Assembly: GCF_947495255.1 (NCBI RefSeq)
Contig: NZ_CANLYI010000008.1
Span: 226,494-290,493, forward strand
From: an uncultured Winogradskyella sp.
GTDB lineage: Bacteria; Bacteroidota; Bacteroidia; Flavobacteriales; Flavobacteriaceae
Length of the DNA: 64,000 nt
Reading direction: 5' to 3'
Part shown: in pieces, positions 17,171-26,757 of the stretch
How the letters are laid out: every line of letters begins with the position of its first letter
Numbering within the stretch: the first letter of the stretch is position 1
Translations under genes and position numbers: made by a program
The notes under the pieces: generated by a model
The model's database searches: none
Told to the model about the DNA's origin: nothing
Seen by the model: the letters and a program-made list of their open reading frames with translations, nothing else

Positions 17171-18133
17171 TTACAACTTAATATAATCTATTCGTTTTTG
17201 TCTAATATTAACGCGTTTAACAAAAGATGGCTTTTTTACCACTTTCGGTAATAAATAGGTCTGATTATTTCCTAAATCTTTATAATTACACTCAACTCTA
17301 AAATCGTCAGTTTTTACAGCATTATAATCTTCCAAGTCCACATAAAATGAAACGCTTACAGTTTTAGGAAAATAATTAATGTTAACGTTACTGGGTTGAT
17401 TGGTTATAATAACAGGTACTTCTTTTATACCTTCTGTAAATCTGGCAACATCACCAGATACTTGTATTATTTTAGGAAATACCTCTATATTTTCTAATGA
17501 TGAAATATCTAAATTTAAAGATGTACTTATAGGTTGATTGACACTAGTTAACAATAATTCTTCTGTTTTGATAGAATTAATTTTATTGACCATTGCGGCA
17601 GACCCAACAATCTTTACGCTATCTGTATTAAAATTAAAATCTCCTTTTAAATCATAACCAACTGCGTAATTAATGTTTTTAACCAATTCAACAGGAACAA
17701 CTTTTGATGCTCTTTTAGAAAATGAAATTAAAAGTGTATCTGGCATTACAGAAAGTAATTGATAAGAATTACCTAGTTGCCCTTCTAATAAATACTTATG
17801 CTTTTGCACATCAAAAATAAACTGATTGCCCTTTATCGTTACATTATTTTTAGAATTAACAATCAATTCCTTAGACCTATTAAAAAGAAGAGGAACTAAC
17901 GCAAAGCCTTTAGCTTCAACATATGCATCAATATAAGTAGTTGAATCATTTTTAATTATTATCTCATCTTCTACATTAATTAAATTAACCTTTACTTTAA
18001 TGGTTTGCTTATAATCGCTAGATAGTTTAGAAAAAATTAGTAACACAAACGCAGCAATAAAGAACAAACTAAAACGCTTGTAATTTTTATTTTTGAAATA
18101 GTCTAATATGTTTGTGTTCTTATTTGGTTTCAT
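17171..18133 (-). CDS. YbbR/CdaR-like domain membrane protein
   Basis: 320 residues with one N-terminal membrane helix (about 20-38, RFSLFFIAAFVLLIFSKLS) and an extracytoplasmic part of repeated YbbR-type beta modules (for example VPVELVKNINYAVGYDLKGDF, VKIVGSAAMVNKINSIKTEEL, VPVIITNQPSNVNINYFPKTVSV). CdaR, a YbbR protein of Firmicutes, modulates the diadenylate cyclase CdaA; no cyclase gene is adjacent here, so that role is not inferred. Placement directly before coaE, one base apart, is a common arrangement in Flavobacteria as far as I recall. It starts eight bases after the glycosyltransferase stop. Confidence 0.8.
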   Translation of the reverse strand: MKPNKNTNILDYFKNKNYKRFSLFFIAAFVLLIFSKLSSDYKQTIKVKVNLINVEDEIIIKNDSTTYIDAYVEAKGFALVPLLFNRSKELIVNSKNNVTIKGNQFIFDVQKHKYLLEGQLGNSYQLLSVMPDTLLISFSKRASKVVPVELVKNINYAVGYDLKGDFNFNTDSVKIVGSAAMVNKINSIKTEELLLTSVNQPISTSLNLDISSLENIEVFPKIIQVSGDVARFTEGIKEVPVIITNQPSNVNINYFPKTVSVSFYVDLEDYNAVKTDDFRVECNYKDLGNNQTYLLPKVVKKPSFVKRVNIRQKRIDYIKL

Positions 18134-18141
18134 TTTTTGAG

Positions 18142-19143
18142 CTAGAAAAACAATTGAGGAAATGATTCTTTAGGATTTTTTCTTAAAACGACCAACGTAA
18201 ACGTTGATATCAAAAATCCAATACCATAACCAAAAAACTGTATAACAATGGCAAATAAAGCTTGAAAAGCAATTACAATACTTCTATTAAAAATTAAAGC
18301 TAAAACAAAGGCTATTATAAAATACAATCCATATAAGTAAATAGGTAAATAACAGTTAAATATCATTAAAAATAATGAAACAATTAGTCCCAAACTAAAT
18401 AAAGTTGGAAACCAGTACACGAGACTTTTAGATTTTGGATGCCATTGATTAAGTATTGGCCTTACCATGCCAAATTTATTGACTTGTTTATAAAATTTGG
18501 ACCAAGAAACACGTCGTTTATGATAAACATAAGCATTTTCTATAAGTGTTGTTTTATAACCTAATTTATGCAATCTAAGTGATAAATCTGGATCTTCACC
18601 AGGATGAATTTTACCAAAACCTTCCGAGGCTAAAAATGCAGTCTTAGATAAACCCATATTAAAACTTCGTGGTTGAAAATCCTCTACCTTTTGCTTACCT
18701 CCTCTTATTCCTCCTGTGGTAATAAATGAAGTCATGGCAAAGTTTATAGCTTTTTGAAGATTTGAAAATGAACTATGTGCAGCGTCAGGACCACCAAAAC
18801 AATCGTAATAATTTTTGTCTAAAAACGTCTTTACTTCCATTAAATAATTTGAAGGCATTAACACATCAGAATCTAAAATGATATAGTAATTACCTTTTGC
18901 CTTTTGCATTCCGAAGTTACGAGAATCTCCAGGACCAGAATTTGGTTTAAAATAATAAGAGATATCTAATTTACTTTGAAATTTTTCTACAACATGCTCT
19001 GATGTATCAGAAGAACCATCCTCAACTATTACTATTTCAAAGGTATTATCGCCATCAAAATTCAAAAAACTACCTAGGAGTTCTTCAATTTCTTCAGGTC
19101 TATTATATACTGGGATAATAAAAGAAAAATCTAATGCCTTCAT
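18142..19143 (-). CDS. Family 2 glycosyltransferase, membrane-anchored
   Basis: 333 residues. GT-A fold: FSFIIPVYNRPEEIEELLGSF near the N-terminus, VEDGSSD, SGPGDSRNFGMQKA, the metal-binding DSD of IILDSDVLMPS, and an acceptor-side HPGEDPDLSLRLHKLGYKT segment (EDPD in place of the common ED). Two or three hydrophobic helices follow (about 245-315), anchoring it in the inner membrane. GT2 enzymes transfer sugars from nucleotide or lipid donors to lipids or polysaccharides; the substrate is unknown. First gene of a likely operon with the YbbR and coaE genes. Its promoter box lies only six bases before the ATG. Confidence 0.9.
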   Translation of the reverse strand: MKALDFSFIIPVYNRPEEIEELLGSFLNFDGDNTFEIVIVEDGSSDTSEHVVEKFQSKLDISYYFKPNSGPGDSRNFGMQKAKGNYYIILDSDVLMPSNYLMEVKTFLDKNYYDCFGGPDAAHSSFSNLQKAINFAMTSFITTGGIRGGKQKVEDFQPRSFNMGLSKTAFLASEGFGKIHPGEDPDLSLRLHKLGYKTTLIENAYVYHKRRVSWSKFYKQVNKFGMVRPILNQWHPKSKSLVYWFPTLFSLGLIVSLFLMIFNCYLPIYLYGLYFIIAFVLALIFNRSIVIAFQALFAIVIQFFGYGIGFLISTFTLVVLRKNPKESFPQLFF

Positions 19144-19149
19144 AAGTTA

Positions 19150-19157
19150 CAAAGGTA
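19150..19157 (-). promoter_or_regulatory. -7 box almost touching the glycosyltransferase start
   Basis: On the minus strand TACCTTTG matches TAnnTTTG exactly and ends six bases before the ATG at 19143. Transcription starts about seven bases after this box, so the message would be leaderless or nearly so. No good TTG is seen at the -33 position. Confidence 0.45.
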
Positions 19158-19263
19158 AATAAACCTAACACAAAAATTAATGCTTAGAGTAGCTTAAATA
19201 AAATTATAATAAGATAAAAGGATTAACTAGTAAGAACCAAGAATTACAAGAATTATAAACAAA

Positions 19264-19289
19264 AAAAAGCCGCTAAATAGCGGCTTTTT
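19264..19289 (-). terminator. Terminator after the T9SS adhesin gene
   Basis: AAAAAGCCGCT-AAAT-AGCGGCTTTTT: an 11-bp stem with a four-base loop and an eight-base U-run on the minus strand, 21 bases after the adhesin stop. Confidence 0.85.
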
Positions 19290-19310
19290 AATAAATATAG
19301 GATTAGGCTA

Positions 19311-22300
19311 TTATTGCTTAATCACTCTTATTGTTTGTGTAATATTTGCAATAGTTACTTTAACAAAATAAGCACCAGTTTGTAACTGAGACATATCTAA
19401 TTCACTATCAATTGCATTAGGAGTGGCTCTTAATACTTCTTGACCTAGCATATTATACATTGAAACCTGCTCTATTGTATTTTGAGCATTTAATGTTAAT
19501 GTATTTTTAACTGGGTTAGGGAAATATGTGAAAGCATTTACATCAAAATTGTCAACAGATAATGCTTCTTCAGATTCTGACCAAATTGCCAATGTAAATT
19601 CAGATGCTGAAGACGTAGTTGCATAATAATAGAAAACTCTTAATAAGTAAGTTTCACCAACTACAAAATCAGTACGGCTAATTCTTGGATTACCAAAAGT
19701 AGAATCATAATCATCACATTCTACTGATACTAAACTACCACATTCTCCACTAAATAATTCAATTACACCATCAAAATCATCAGTTACATCAATATTAATG
19801 TCTGCTGAAGTTGCAACAAAACTATACCATACATCATCATTTGAAGTCCCTGCACAAGCAGCAACTCCTGAATCTGTAGCTGCAGCTATTGAACCTTGAA
19901 TTTGAGTTGCAGATGCAAAATCTGCTATTTCATTTTCTACAGTAACAGCAAATGCCCCTAAACAATCATCATTTAAAGGAGGACAATCGTAAACAAAAGC
20001 ACCTACAAACAAATCACAAGTATTATCTGTACCATGTAAAATGTTTAAGTCAATACTAGTACCACTGGTATAAGGACCAACAGTTATAATTCCTAAGCTT
20101 GAAACAGCATACGTATTTGTACCATCATAAAGTTCTGGAATACCATCACCTAAAGCTGTAACATCAACATCTATTGAAAATTGATTATTTGCACAATCAG
20201 ATACAATAGTAGCTGTTGCTTCTGCAGGAGCACAAGATGCAACAACAATATTAACATCTACATCCATAGTAACACCATAAGTTGAACTATTACATGGGTC
20301 TGTAGCATTAGCATTAGTATCATCCGTTACAATACGCATTCTATGTTGACCTAATGAAGCACCTGATGGCATCGTAAATGATGCATCTAATGTTGTTGGA
20401 TCAGCGTTTGTTGATTCACCTGTATAAACTAAATCTGACGCATCAAATACTAAATCATCATCAAAATCAATCCAAATATTTGTTCCATATGTATAACCTG
20501 TTACGAATGTAATCTGAACATTTGAGTTAATACCAGCAGCCAAATCTACTGGAGAACCAGTAAAATCTTCATATGTAATATCACCACCACTTGCAAAATC
20601 TACAGAACCAACTTGTAGATTTGAAATACCATCACCATCATTACTTGATGGTACTGATGAACAATATCCTGTATATAAAGATAATGGTCCAATCCATGGG
20701 CTAACACCATCTCCACAATTAGCTCTTACGTATACATTGTAATCATGATCAGCAGTTAAAGAATTAATTGTATAAGGGTTTGTAACTTCAGTCTCTGTTG
20801 CAGTACCTGTAACAGTTTCACCATTAGTAATATCAACTACTTCAATATCCCATAGCGTTTCAGAGTCACCTGCTGTCCAAGCAATATCTGCTGATGTATA
20901 TGAGAAACCTGTAACTAATAAATCTGAAGGTTCAACACATGCTGGCACTTCTTCCACGATAACATCGTCAATATAAAGGTACCATCCGTCTAGGCCTAGA
21001 CCTGTTGCAGGCACATGAAATGCAATATAAACATCACCAGTATAAGCTGTTAAATCAATTATAACTTCTTGATATTCTATATTATCATAAGAAGCATTAG
21101 CCAATAACGTTTCTGTAAAATCAGTTGGTTCTGTACCTGTGGTAGATAATAAAACTGTAAAATCATTTGGTTCTCCTACTGATCTAACACGATGTTGAAA
21201 TTTAAGTCTTTCTCCACCTGTTAATGCAAGTTGAGGAGAAACTAAATAATCATCGTTCGCACCTGCATTATAATCAGTGTATATTCCAAATGCTTGAGTT
21301 CCTGAATTAGCATAAGCTGCAGAATCATAAATTATCCATGCATCACCATCTTCGTTATTATCAATTGATGACCAACATGATAACGTTTCGCTCGTTGATT
21401 CTAAATCCTCTGTCCAAGGGAACATTGTAATAGTTTCACATGCTGTATAAAAAGAAAAAGGTCCAACCCATGGGCTTGTATCTCCTCCTCCACAATCTGC
21501 TTGCACATAGTACTCATAAGCCGTAGCAGCTGTCAAACTAGAAGCTTCAAACGGATTAGCAACAGAAGAATTAGTCGCTGTGCCTGTAGGTGTAAAACCT
21601 AATTCACCAAGCTCTACATTCCATGCCGATGCTCCTGCATTATCTGTCCAAGCTAAATCAGCTGTAGATGTTGTTATAGACATAGAACTTAAATCTGTTG
21701 GCTCTACACAAGAAGGGATTGTTTCAATAGAAATATTATCTAAGAAATAAGCATCATAACTACCAGTAAGACCGTGTTTAAATGCTAAATAGCTATCTGT
21801 TCCTGCAGGTATATTAACAGTATAACTTTCGTAATCATTAGTTACTAACGTTATAGTTTCTATTGCCGTAAAAGTTGTTCCATCAGCAGCATCTGTCAAA
21901 GTACCAACAATTAATTGTTGATCAATACTTCCGTCTACATCAAAACTAACTCTGTTTAATCCAGAAGTTAAATCCGTAGTTTCAGGACTAACTAATATAT
22001 AATCGTTTGTTACATCTGCAGCGTTATACATGTAAAATGAATTTGCACCTGTAGAACTAACATAACCATATCCTGTACCACCATCAATAAATGACCAACA
22101 CGTTGGTATTGTTGGTGAACTAGATGTACCTGTTGCCGTAGTATCAAAATCTTCCGTATATGGAACTGTAAAAGCTTCGCATTCAGTAGTAAATGTAAAT
22201 GGTCCAGCCCAAGCACTTAAATCTGCTCCACAATCTGCTTGAACATAAAAATCATAACTAGTACCAGACATTAAACCTGTCTTTGTATAAGGGTTGGCAA

Positions 22301-22976
22301 CTCCTGTATCTGTAGCATTCCCTGTAATTGCTTCACCTTGTTCAACAATTTCTATATTATATAAAGCTGAACTACCATTCTCTGTCCAAGACAAGTCTGC
22401 TCCTTCTATTGTAGTATTCGTTGCACTTAATAAAGAAGGCTGAGGACATGAAATAGTTTGCGTTAAAAAGATATTATCTAAATAAAAATAACTATCTCCA
22501 CTTTGCCACTCTCCTCTAATTCTAAATTTAAAATCAGAGCCACTTGGCAAACTTGCTGCTGGTATAGTTTCAGAGTATTGCGAACAAGCCGTAGTTTCTG
22601 TAACTCCAAAAGACGAAATTGAATTCCAAGCAGCACCATCATCAGTAGAGTATTCTACATAAATAATATAATCAACAGGATTAGTTAAATATGGTCTCGC
22701 CAACCATTGAAATTCAACCGTAGTATCTGTTCCGTTTGAACCTCCAACATAATTTGGTGATGTAAAAGAACCATCATTTGATGCTGAACTGTACATGTTA
22801 TCAGCGATGTTCCCTGATCCTTCACACAAATAAGCTTCAGCTGTACTAGTAAAATAACTTACTTGTGTCCATCCTGCTGGGAAACCAGAATCTAGACTTT
22901 CTTGAATAAAAATTTGCGCATTAGATTGCCAACAAAAAGCAACCAACGCAAATAACATTAATGTAATTTTTTTCAT
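19311..22976 (-). CDS. Large multidomain T9SS-secreted protein (fibronectin III, GEVED, PPC-like)
   Basis: 1221 residues. Signal peptide 1-20 (FCWQSNAQ). Then a modular array: three MAM/choice-of-anchor-like jelly rolls (about 22-175, 268-415, 505-665), each ending DNIFL, DNISI or DDVIV and each followed by a fibronectin type III domain (about 178-265, 420-505, 670-765) with the recurrent YxxYVQADCG...SPWxGPF pattern; a GEVED domain with Asp-rich calcium-like loops (FDDDLVFDASD); a PPC-like module (~1003-1135); and a T9SS type A sorting domain (~1150-1221: YFPNPVKNTLTL, MYNMLGQEV, LQTGAYFVKV). It is exported by T9SS and presumably anchored on the surface. Adhesion or glycan binding is inferred; no catalytic domain is seen. 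Confidence 0.92.
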   Translation of the reverse strand: MKKITLMLFALVAFCWQSNAQIFIQESLDSGFPAGWTQVSYFTSTAEAYLCEGSGNIADNMYSSASNDGSFTSPNYVGGSNGTDTTVEFQWLARPYLTNPVDYIIYVEYSTDDGAAWNSISSFGVTETTACSQYSETIPAASLPSGSDFKFRIRGEWQSGDSYFYLDNIFLTQTISCPQPSLLSATNTTIEGADLSWTENGSSALYNIEIVEQGEAITGNATDTGVANPYTKTGLMSGTSYDFYVQADCGADLSAWAGPFTFTTECEAFTVPYTEDFDTTATGTSSSPTIPTCWSFIDGGTGYGYVSSTGANSFYMYNAADVTNDYILVSPETTDLTSGLNRVSFDVDGSIDQQLIVGTLTDAADGTTFTAIETITLVTNDYESYTVNIPAGTDSYLAFKHGLTGSYDAYFLDNISIETIPSCVEPTDLSSMSITTSTADLAWTDNAGASAWNVELGELGFTPTGTATNSSVANPFEASSLTAATAYEYYVQADCGGGDTSPWVGPFSFYTACETITMFPWTEDLESTSETLSCWSSIDNNEDGDAWIIYDSAAYANSGTQAFGIYTDYNAGANDDYLVSPQLALTGGERLKFQHRVRSVGEPNDFTVLLSTTGTEPTDFTETLLANASYDNIEYQEVIIDLTAYTGDVYIAFHVPATGLGLDGWYLYIDDVIVEEVPACVEPSDLLVTGFSYTSADIAWTAGDSETLWDIEVVDITNGETVTGTATETEVTNPYTINSLTADHDYNVYVRANCGDGVSPWIGPLSLYTGYCSSVPSSNDGDGISNLQVGSVDFASGGDITYEDFTGSPVDLAAGINSNVQITFVTGYTYGTNIWIDFDDDLVFDASDLVYTGESTNADPTTLDASFTMPSGASLGQHRMRIVTDDTNANATDPCNSSTYGVTMDVDVNIVVASCAPAEATATIVSDCANNQFSIDVDVTALGDGIPELYDGTNTYAVSSLGIITVGPYTSGTSIDLNILHGTDNTCDLFVGAFVYDCPPLNDDCLGAFAVTVENEIADFASATQIQGSIAAATDSGVAACAGTSNDDVWYSFVATSADINIDVTDDFDGVIELFSGECGSLVSVECDDYDSTFGNPRISRTDFVVGETYLLRVFYYYATTSSASEFTLAIWSESEEALSVDNFDVNAFTYFPNPVKNTLTLNAQNTIEQVSMYNMLGQEVLRATPNAIDSELDMSQLQTGAYFVKVTIANITQTIRVIKQ

Positions 22977-23163
22977 GTAAAATGGATTAAAAGTTAGTAA
23001 TTCTTTAAAAATATGTTAATTCTTTAGAAGAAGAGGATGTTTAACTTTCAAATCGTTGAAATGTAAAAAATACCGCTAAGAGACCTAATTCGAGTTGTCT
23101 GTCAACTAACTATTGAAAATAAAGCTATAATATTTGAAATTCCGAAAATTTAAAAGAAAAAAA

Positions 23164-23194
23164 AAAGCCGTTTCGTATGTAACGAAACGGCTTT
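23164..23194 (-). terminator. Terminator after fabI
   Basis: AAAGCCGTTTCGT-ATGTA-ACGAAACGGCTTT: a 13-bp perfect stem, followed on the minus strand by a long U-run, 21 bases past the fabI stop. Confidence 0.88.
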
Positions 23195-23215
23195 AGCATT
23201 AAAATATATGTAACC

Positions 23216-24034
23216 TTATTGGTTATCTATAAATGTTTCCATAACTGAATCACTCACTCCCATATTACTGAAACCGCCATCATTATATAAATTTTGAAGT
23301 GTTACGCGTTTGGTTAAATCACTAAATAAAGTAATAGTGTAATTAGCACAATCCATAGCTGAAGCATTTCCTAATGGTGACATTTTCTCAGCATAAGCAA
23401 TAAAGCCATCGAATCCTTTAACTCCACTACCTGCTGTTGTTGGTGTTGGTGATTGAGAAATAGTATTTACTCTTACTTTTTTATCTCTTCCAAAGAAATA
23501 GCCAAAACTACGAGCTACACTTTCTAAATAAGCTTTATTATCTGCCATATCATTATAATCAGGAAAAACACGCTGAGCAGCCATATAAGTTAATGCTACA
23601 ATACTTCCCCATTCATTCATGGCGTCTGCTTTGTAAAGCGTCTGCATCACTTTATGAAAAGACATCGCAGAAACATCGGTTCCCTTTTGTGTCCAAGCAT
23701 AGTTTTGATCCGTGTAATGTTTTCCTTTTCTAACATTAATAGACATACCTATAGAATGTAAAACGAAATCAATTTTTCCGCCTAAAACCTCCATAGATTT
23801 TTCTATTAAATTTTGCAAATCTTCTTCTGAAGTTGCATCTGCAGGAATAATCTCTGATCCCGTAATTTTTGCCAATTCATCTATTTGACCCATTCTAATA
23901 GAAACAGGTGCATTGGTAAGAACAAATGTACCTCCTTCTTCATGCACACGAACTGCAGTTTTCCATGCAATAGAATTCTCATCTAATGCTCCAAATATGA
24001 TTCCTCGTTTTCCTTTTAGTAAGTTGTATGACAT
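23216..24034 (-). CDS. fabI: Enoyl-[acyl-carrier-protein] reductase
   Basis: Final NAD(P)H-dependent reduction in each fatty-acid elongation cycle. 272 residues of atypical SDR fold: GALDENSIAWKTA (15-27), the NADH pocket ADATSEEDLQ, VLHSIGMS, and the FabI-type active site with Tyr160-x6-Lys167 inside PDYNDMADNKAYLESVARSFGY. VRVNTISQSPTPTTAGSGVKGF is the flexible substrate loop. It lies downstream of recN on the same strand with a 53-base gap and ends at a strong terminator. It is the target of triclosan-type inhibitors in other bacteria; resistance cannot be judged from this sequence. Confidence 0.95.
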   Translation of the reverse strand: MSYNLLKGKRGIIFGALDENSIAWKTAVRVHEEGGTFVLTNAPVSIRMGQIDELAKITGSEIIPADATSEEDLQNLIEKSMEVLGGKIDFVLHSIGMSINVRKGKHYTDQNYAWTQKGTDVSAMSFHKVMQTLYKADAMNEWGSIVALTYMAAQRVFPDYNDMADNKAYLESVARSFGYFFGRDKKVRVNTISQSPTPTTAGSGVKGFDGFIAYAEKMSPLGNASAMDCANYTITLFSDLTKRVTLQNLYNDGGFSNMGVSDSVMETFIDNQ

Positions 24035-24087
24035 GTTGTATTATTTTAGTTGGTTAGTGTTTTGTTGAATTCTTTATTATAGTATTC

Positions 24088-25740
24088 TTAATTTAATAAT
24101 TGCTTAGCGTGTGCCATGGCAGAGTCTGTAATGTTTAACCCTCCTAACATTTGAGCAATTTCTACAATACGCTCTTCTTCATTAAGCTTTTTAAGTTGTG
24201 TATGAGTTATATCGTCTATATCTGTTTTAAATACTTTAAAATGCGAATCGCCTTTAGCCGCAATCTGAGGTAAATGTGTAATAGTAAATACTTGCATTTT
24301 AGCACTCATTTGTTTCATTATTTCTCCCATTTTGTTCGAAATCTCTCCGGAAACTCCAGTATCAATCTCATCGAACATTATAGAGGGTAATTGAATGTAC
24401 TCTGCCAAAATGGATTTAATCGCTAACATTATACGTGATAACTCACCACCTGATGCTGACTTTTTAAGTTCATTAAAGCTAGAACCTTTATTTGCCATAA
24501 ATAAGAACTGTAAATTGTCCTTTCCGTTTTTTGTAAATTTCTCTGTAGCTTCAAGCGCTACATTAAACTTAGCATTTGGCATTCCTAATTCAGATAAAAT
24601 AGCTTCTAACTTCGAAACAAATACTGGAATTACTTTTTTTCTTTTATTATGAATCTTTAATGCAACTTGATTCAATTTTTCATTTAGCTTTAAAATCTCT
24701 TGTTCTTTAAGCGTTATAGTCTCATCTAAACTTTCTGTATTATTAATTTTAGATTGTAAATCATTTTTAATTCCTTTTAATTCTTCAATTTCTGAAACCG
24801 AATGCTTTTGAAATAAATTATTTACAATTTGAAGTGTATTACTTATACGCTCTAACTCTTCTGGGTCTGATGATAAGTTTTCCTCTAAATCATCTAGTTC
24901 TATTAAAATATCGTCAATTTCAATCCCAATACTTACTATGCGGTCTCTCAGAGATTCATAGGATTTACCGAAATTTGTAATTTTAGATAATTCTTGTTTT
25001 ACTGAATTTATTTGATCTGCAACACCTAAAGATTCTGAATTTAAAATTGACTTCGCACTACTTAGCTTCTCTCCTATGACTTCAACATTATTGAGTTCTT
25101 CGTATTGCGACTCTAAATCTTCAAGATTTATTTTTTCCAAATTGATTTCATTTAGCTCATTAGATAAAAACAGATTGTAATCGTATTCTTTAATCAACTC
25201 AGCTTTAGACAATTTTAATTCCTCTAAATTCTTTTGAAGTATTTTATAGTCAATTAATCGCTTTGAAAATTCTTCGAGATTTGTTTTATTATCTGCTAAC
25301 GCATCAATGACTTTAAACTGATAATCATCTTGTGTTAGTTGTTGCGTTTGGTGCTGAGAATGGATATCTATTAAATAACTACTTAGCGAAACCAAACTCT
25401 CTAGAGTTACTGGTGTATCGTTAATGAAGGCTCTAGATTTACCAGATGCTAAAATTTCGCGTCTTATAATTGTCTGCACATCATAGTCTAAATCTAGTGT
25501 TTTAAATAACTCTTTTAAATCATAATTTGCAATATCAAAAACAGCTTCGATAACACACTTTTGGTCTGCCGTTTTTACCTGACTTAAATCTGCTCTTTTC
25601 CCTAAGACTAAGGATAAGCCTCCTAATAAAATAGATTTACCTGCACCAGTTTCTCCTGTAATAATTGAAAGTCCATTATTAAAAGAAACATTTAACTCAT
25701 CGATGAGTGCGTAGTTTTTTATGTAAAGTGATGTTAACAA
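24088..25740 (-). CDS. recN: DNA repair protein RecN
   Basis: SMC-like ATPase that gathers broken DNA ends in recombinational repair. 550 residues. Walker A GETGAGKS (29-36) after MLTSLYIKNYALIDELNVSF, a coiled-coil middle (~150-370) rich in Leu and Glu, ABC signature SGGELSRIMLAIK, Walker B IMFDEIDTGVSG, and the C-terminal HLPQIAAKGDSHF. Complete. It belongs to the cluster bamD-rpoZ-coaBC-porD-recN that is conserved in Bacteroidetes, but a TAATTTTG promoter box just upstream suggests it can be transcribed separately. No LexA box was recognised. Confidence 0.96.
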   Translation of the reverse strand: MLTSLYIKNYALIDELNVSFNNGLSIITGETGAGKSILLGGLSLVLGKRADLSQVKTADQKCVIEAVFDIANYDLKELFKTLDLDYDVQTIIRREILASGKSRAFINDTPVTLESLVSLSSYLIDIHSQHQTQQLTQDDYQFKVIDALADNKTNLEEFSKRLIDYKILQKNLEELKLSKAELIKEYDYNLFLSNELNEINLEKINLEDLESQYEELNNVEVIGEKLSSAKSILNSESLGVADQINSVKQELSKITNFGKSYESLRDRIVSIGIEIDDILIELDDLEENLSSDPEELERISNTLQIVNNLFQKHSVSEIEELKGIKNDLQSKINNTESLDETITLKEQEILKLNEKLNQVALKIHNKRKKVIPVFVSKLEAILSELGMPNAKFNVALEATEKFTKNGKDNLQFLFMANKGSSFNELKKSASGGELSRIMLAIKSILAEYIQLPSIMFDEIDTGVSGEISNKMGEIMKQMSAKMQVFTITHLPQIAAKGDSHFKVFKTDIDDITHTQLKKLNEEERIVEIAQMLGGLNITDSAMAHAKQLLN

Positions 25741-25760
25741 CTGCTTAGTTTTTTATAATA

Positions 25761-25768
25761 CAAAATTA
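25761..25768 (-). promoter_or_regulatory. -7 box upstream of recN
   Basis: Minus-strand TAATTTTG, an exact TAnnTTTG match, ends 20 bases before the recN ATG at 25740. Confidence 0.45.
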
Positions 25769-25869
25769 AGGGATTAAGCCTTTATAATTATAAAGCGGAA
25801 GAAAAATAAAAAAGATTCTATAATAAATTATAGATGATTAGATTTTGAATGACAATTAAATCTAGAAAA

Positions 25870-26757
25870 CTAATACTTAATATTTCGCCATTTTTGAGAA
25901 TACATAGGCGCTATTCTATTTAAAGTATCCATAGCATCCGAAATATTTACAGACGGTCCACCTGAGAGTATATCTGTAATTTCATCTGCTTTTGCATCAA
26001 AGAAAACACGCATTAAGAATGAATTAGGACGTACACTATGCACTTTTTTTAATTCGTCAAAGACTGAAATAATTTTATTTTTTCCTTCCTTTTGGTTTTC
26101 ATTCATTATATCTAAACCTTCAATATGATATTTATACATCGCAGACCTCATACCACCATAAGATGGTGACATTAAATTATCTATTAAGGCAAAACGCGAC
26201 TGTAAACCATCTTCTAATTTCCAGCCTTGTCCGTTTAATTGCTGCGAATAACTAGCAATGGTTTGTGCTTGTTTAAAATAATCATCGCCTCCTTTTAACT
26301 CAAATGAATCTGCATCCATACCTAATATCATATAAACATGAAAAGATAAAACTGAGATTAAATTAGATTCGAATTGTGTCTCATTAAACACTAAATTCTG
26401 AAATTCTAGATATTGAAAATTAAATTCTTTGTCATTATAATTAAACACAGGAGAACTGTATGTAGAATTAAAGATTGGTCTTGAAGATGACACTTGTAAT
26501 GAAGCCGAAAACATATCGTTATTGTTTTCCTTTACATTAATTACCATACTGCAACTAATACGTTCATTCTGCTTAAACGTTTTATTAGTCCATTTTGTAT
26601 TATTTATAAACTCCGTTAATTGCTTTTCGAGAGTTTTGTAGATCATATCGTTCTCGTTACCTGTTTGCTGTGCAATAACGCTAACTGTACAATTCAATTC
26701 TTGAGAGAATGCAACTGTTGAGATTAATAAAGTAAATAAAAGAATTAATTTACGCAT
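25870..26757 (-). CDS. porD: Type IX secretion system protein PorD (DUF4835)
   Basis: 295 residues with a signal peptide (LLFTLLISTVAFSQ). The mature protein matches the DUF4835 pattern: LNCTVSVIAQQTGNENDMIYKTLEKQLTEFINNTKWT, SSRPIFNSTYSSPVFNYNDKEFNFQY, LISVLSFHVYMILGMDADSF and KADEITDILSGG near the end. DUF4835 proteins are annotated as PorD, a periplasmic or envelope component of T9SS; its molecular job is poorly defined. Its start overlaps the end of coaBC by 8 bases, so they share a message. Two probable T9SS cargo proteins are encoded in this window, which fits an active system. Confidence 0.87.
   Translation of the reverse strand: MRKLILLFTLLISTVAFSQELNCTVSVIAQQTGNENDMIYKTLEKQLTEFINNTKWTNKTFKQNERISCSMVINVKENNNDMFSASLQVSSSRPIFNSTYSSPVFNYNDKEFNFQYLEFQNLVFNETQFESNLISVLSFHVYMILGMDADSFELKGGDDYFKQAQTIASYSQQLNGQGWKLEDGLQSRFALIDNLMSPSYGGMRSAMYKYHIEGLDIMNENQKEGKNKIISVFDELKKVHSVRPNSFLMRVFFDAKADEITDILSGGPSVNISDAMDTLNRIAPMYSQKWRNIKY

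Noticed and set aside
22010..22216. A 68-codon frame inside the T9SS adhesin gene (minus strand)
   Set aside because: It lies wholly within a strongly supported gene in another frame and has low-complexity, unlikely composition.
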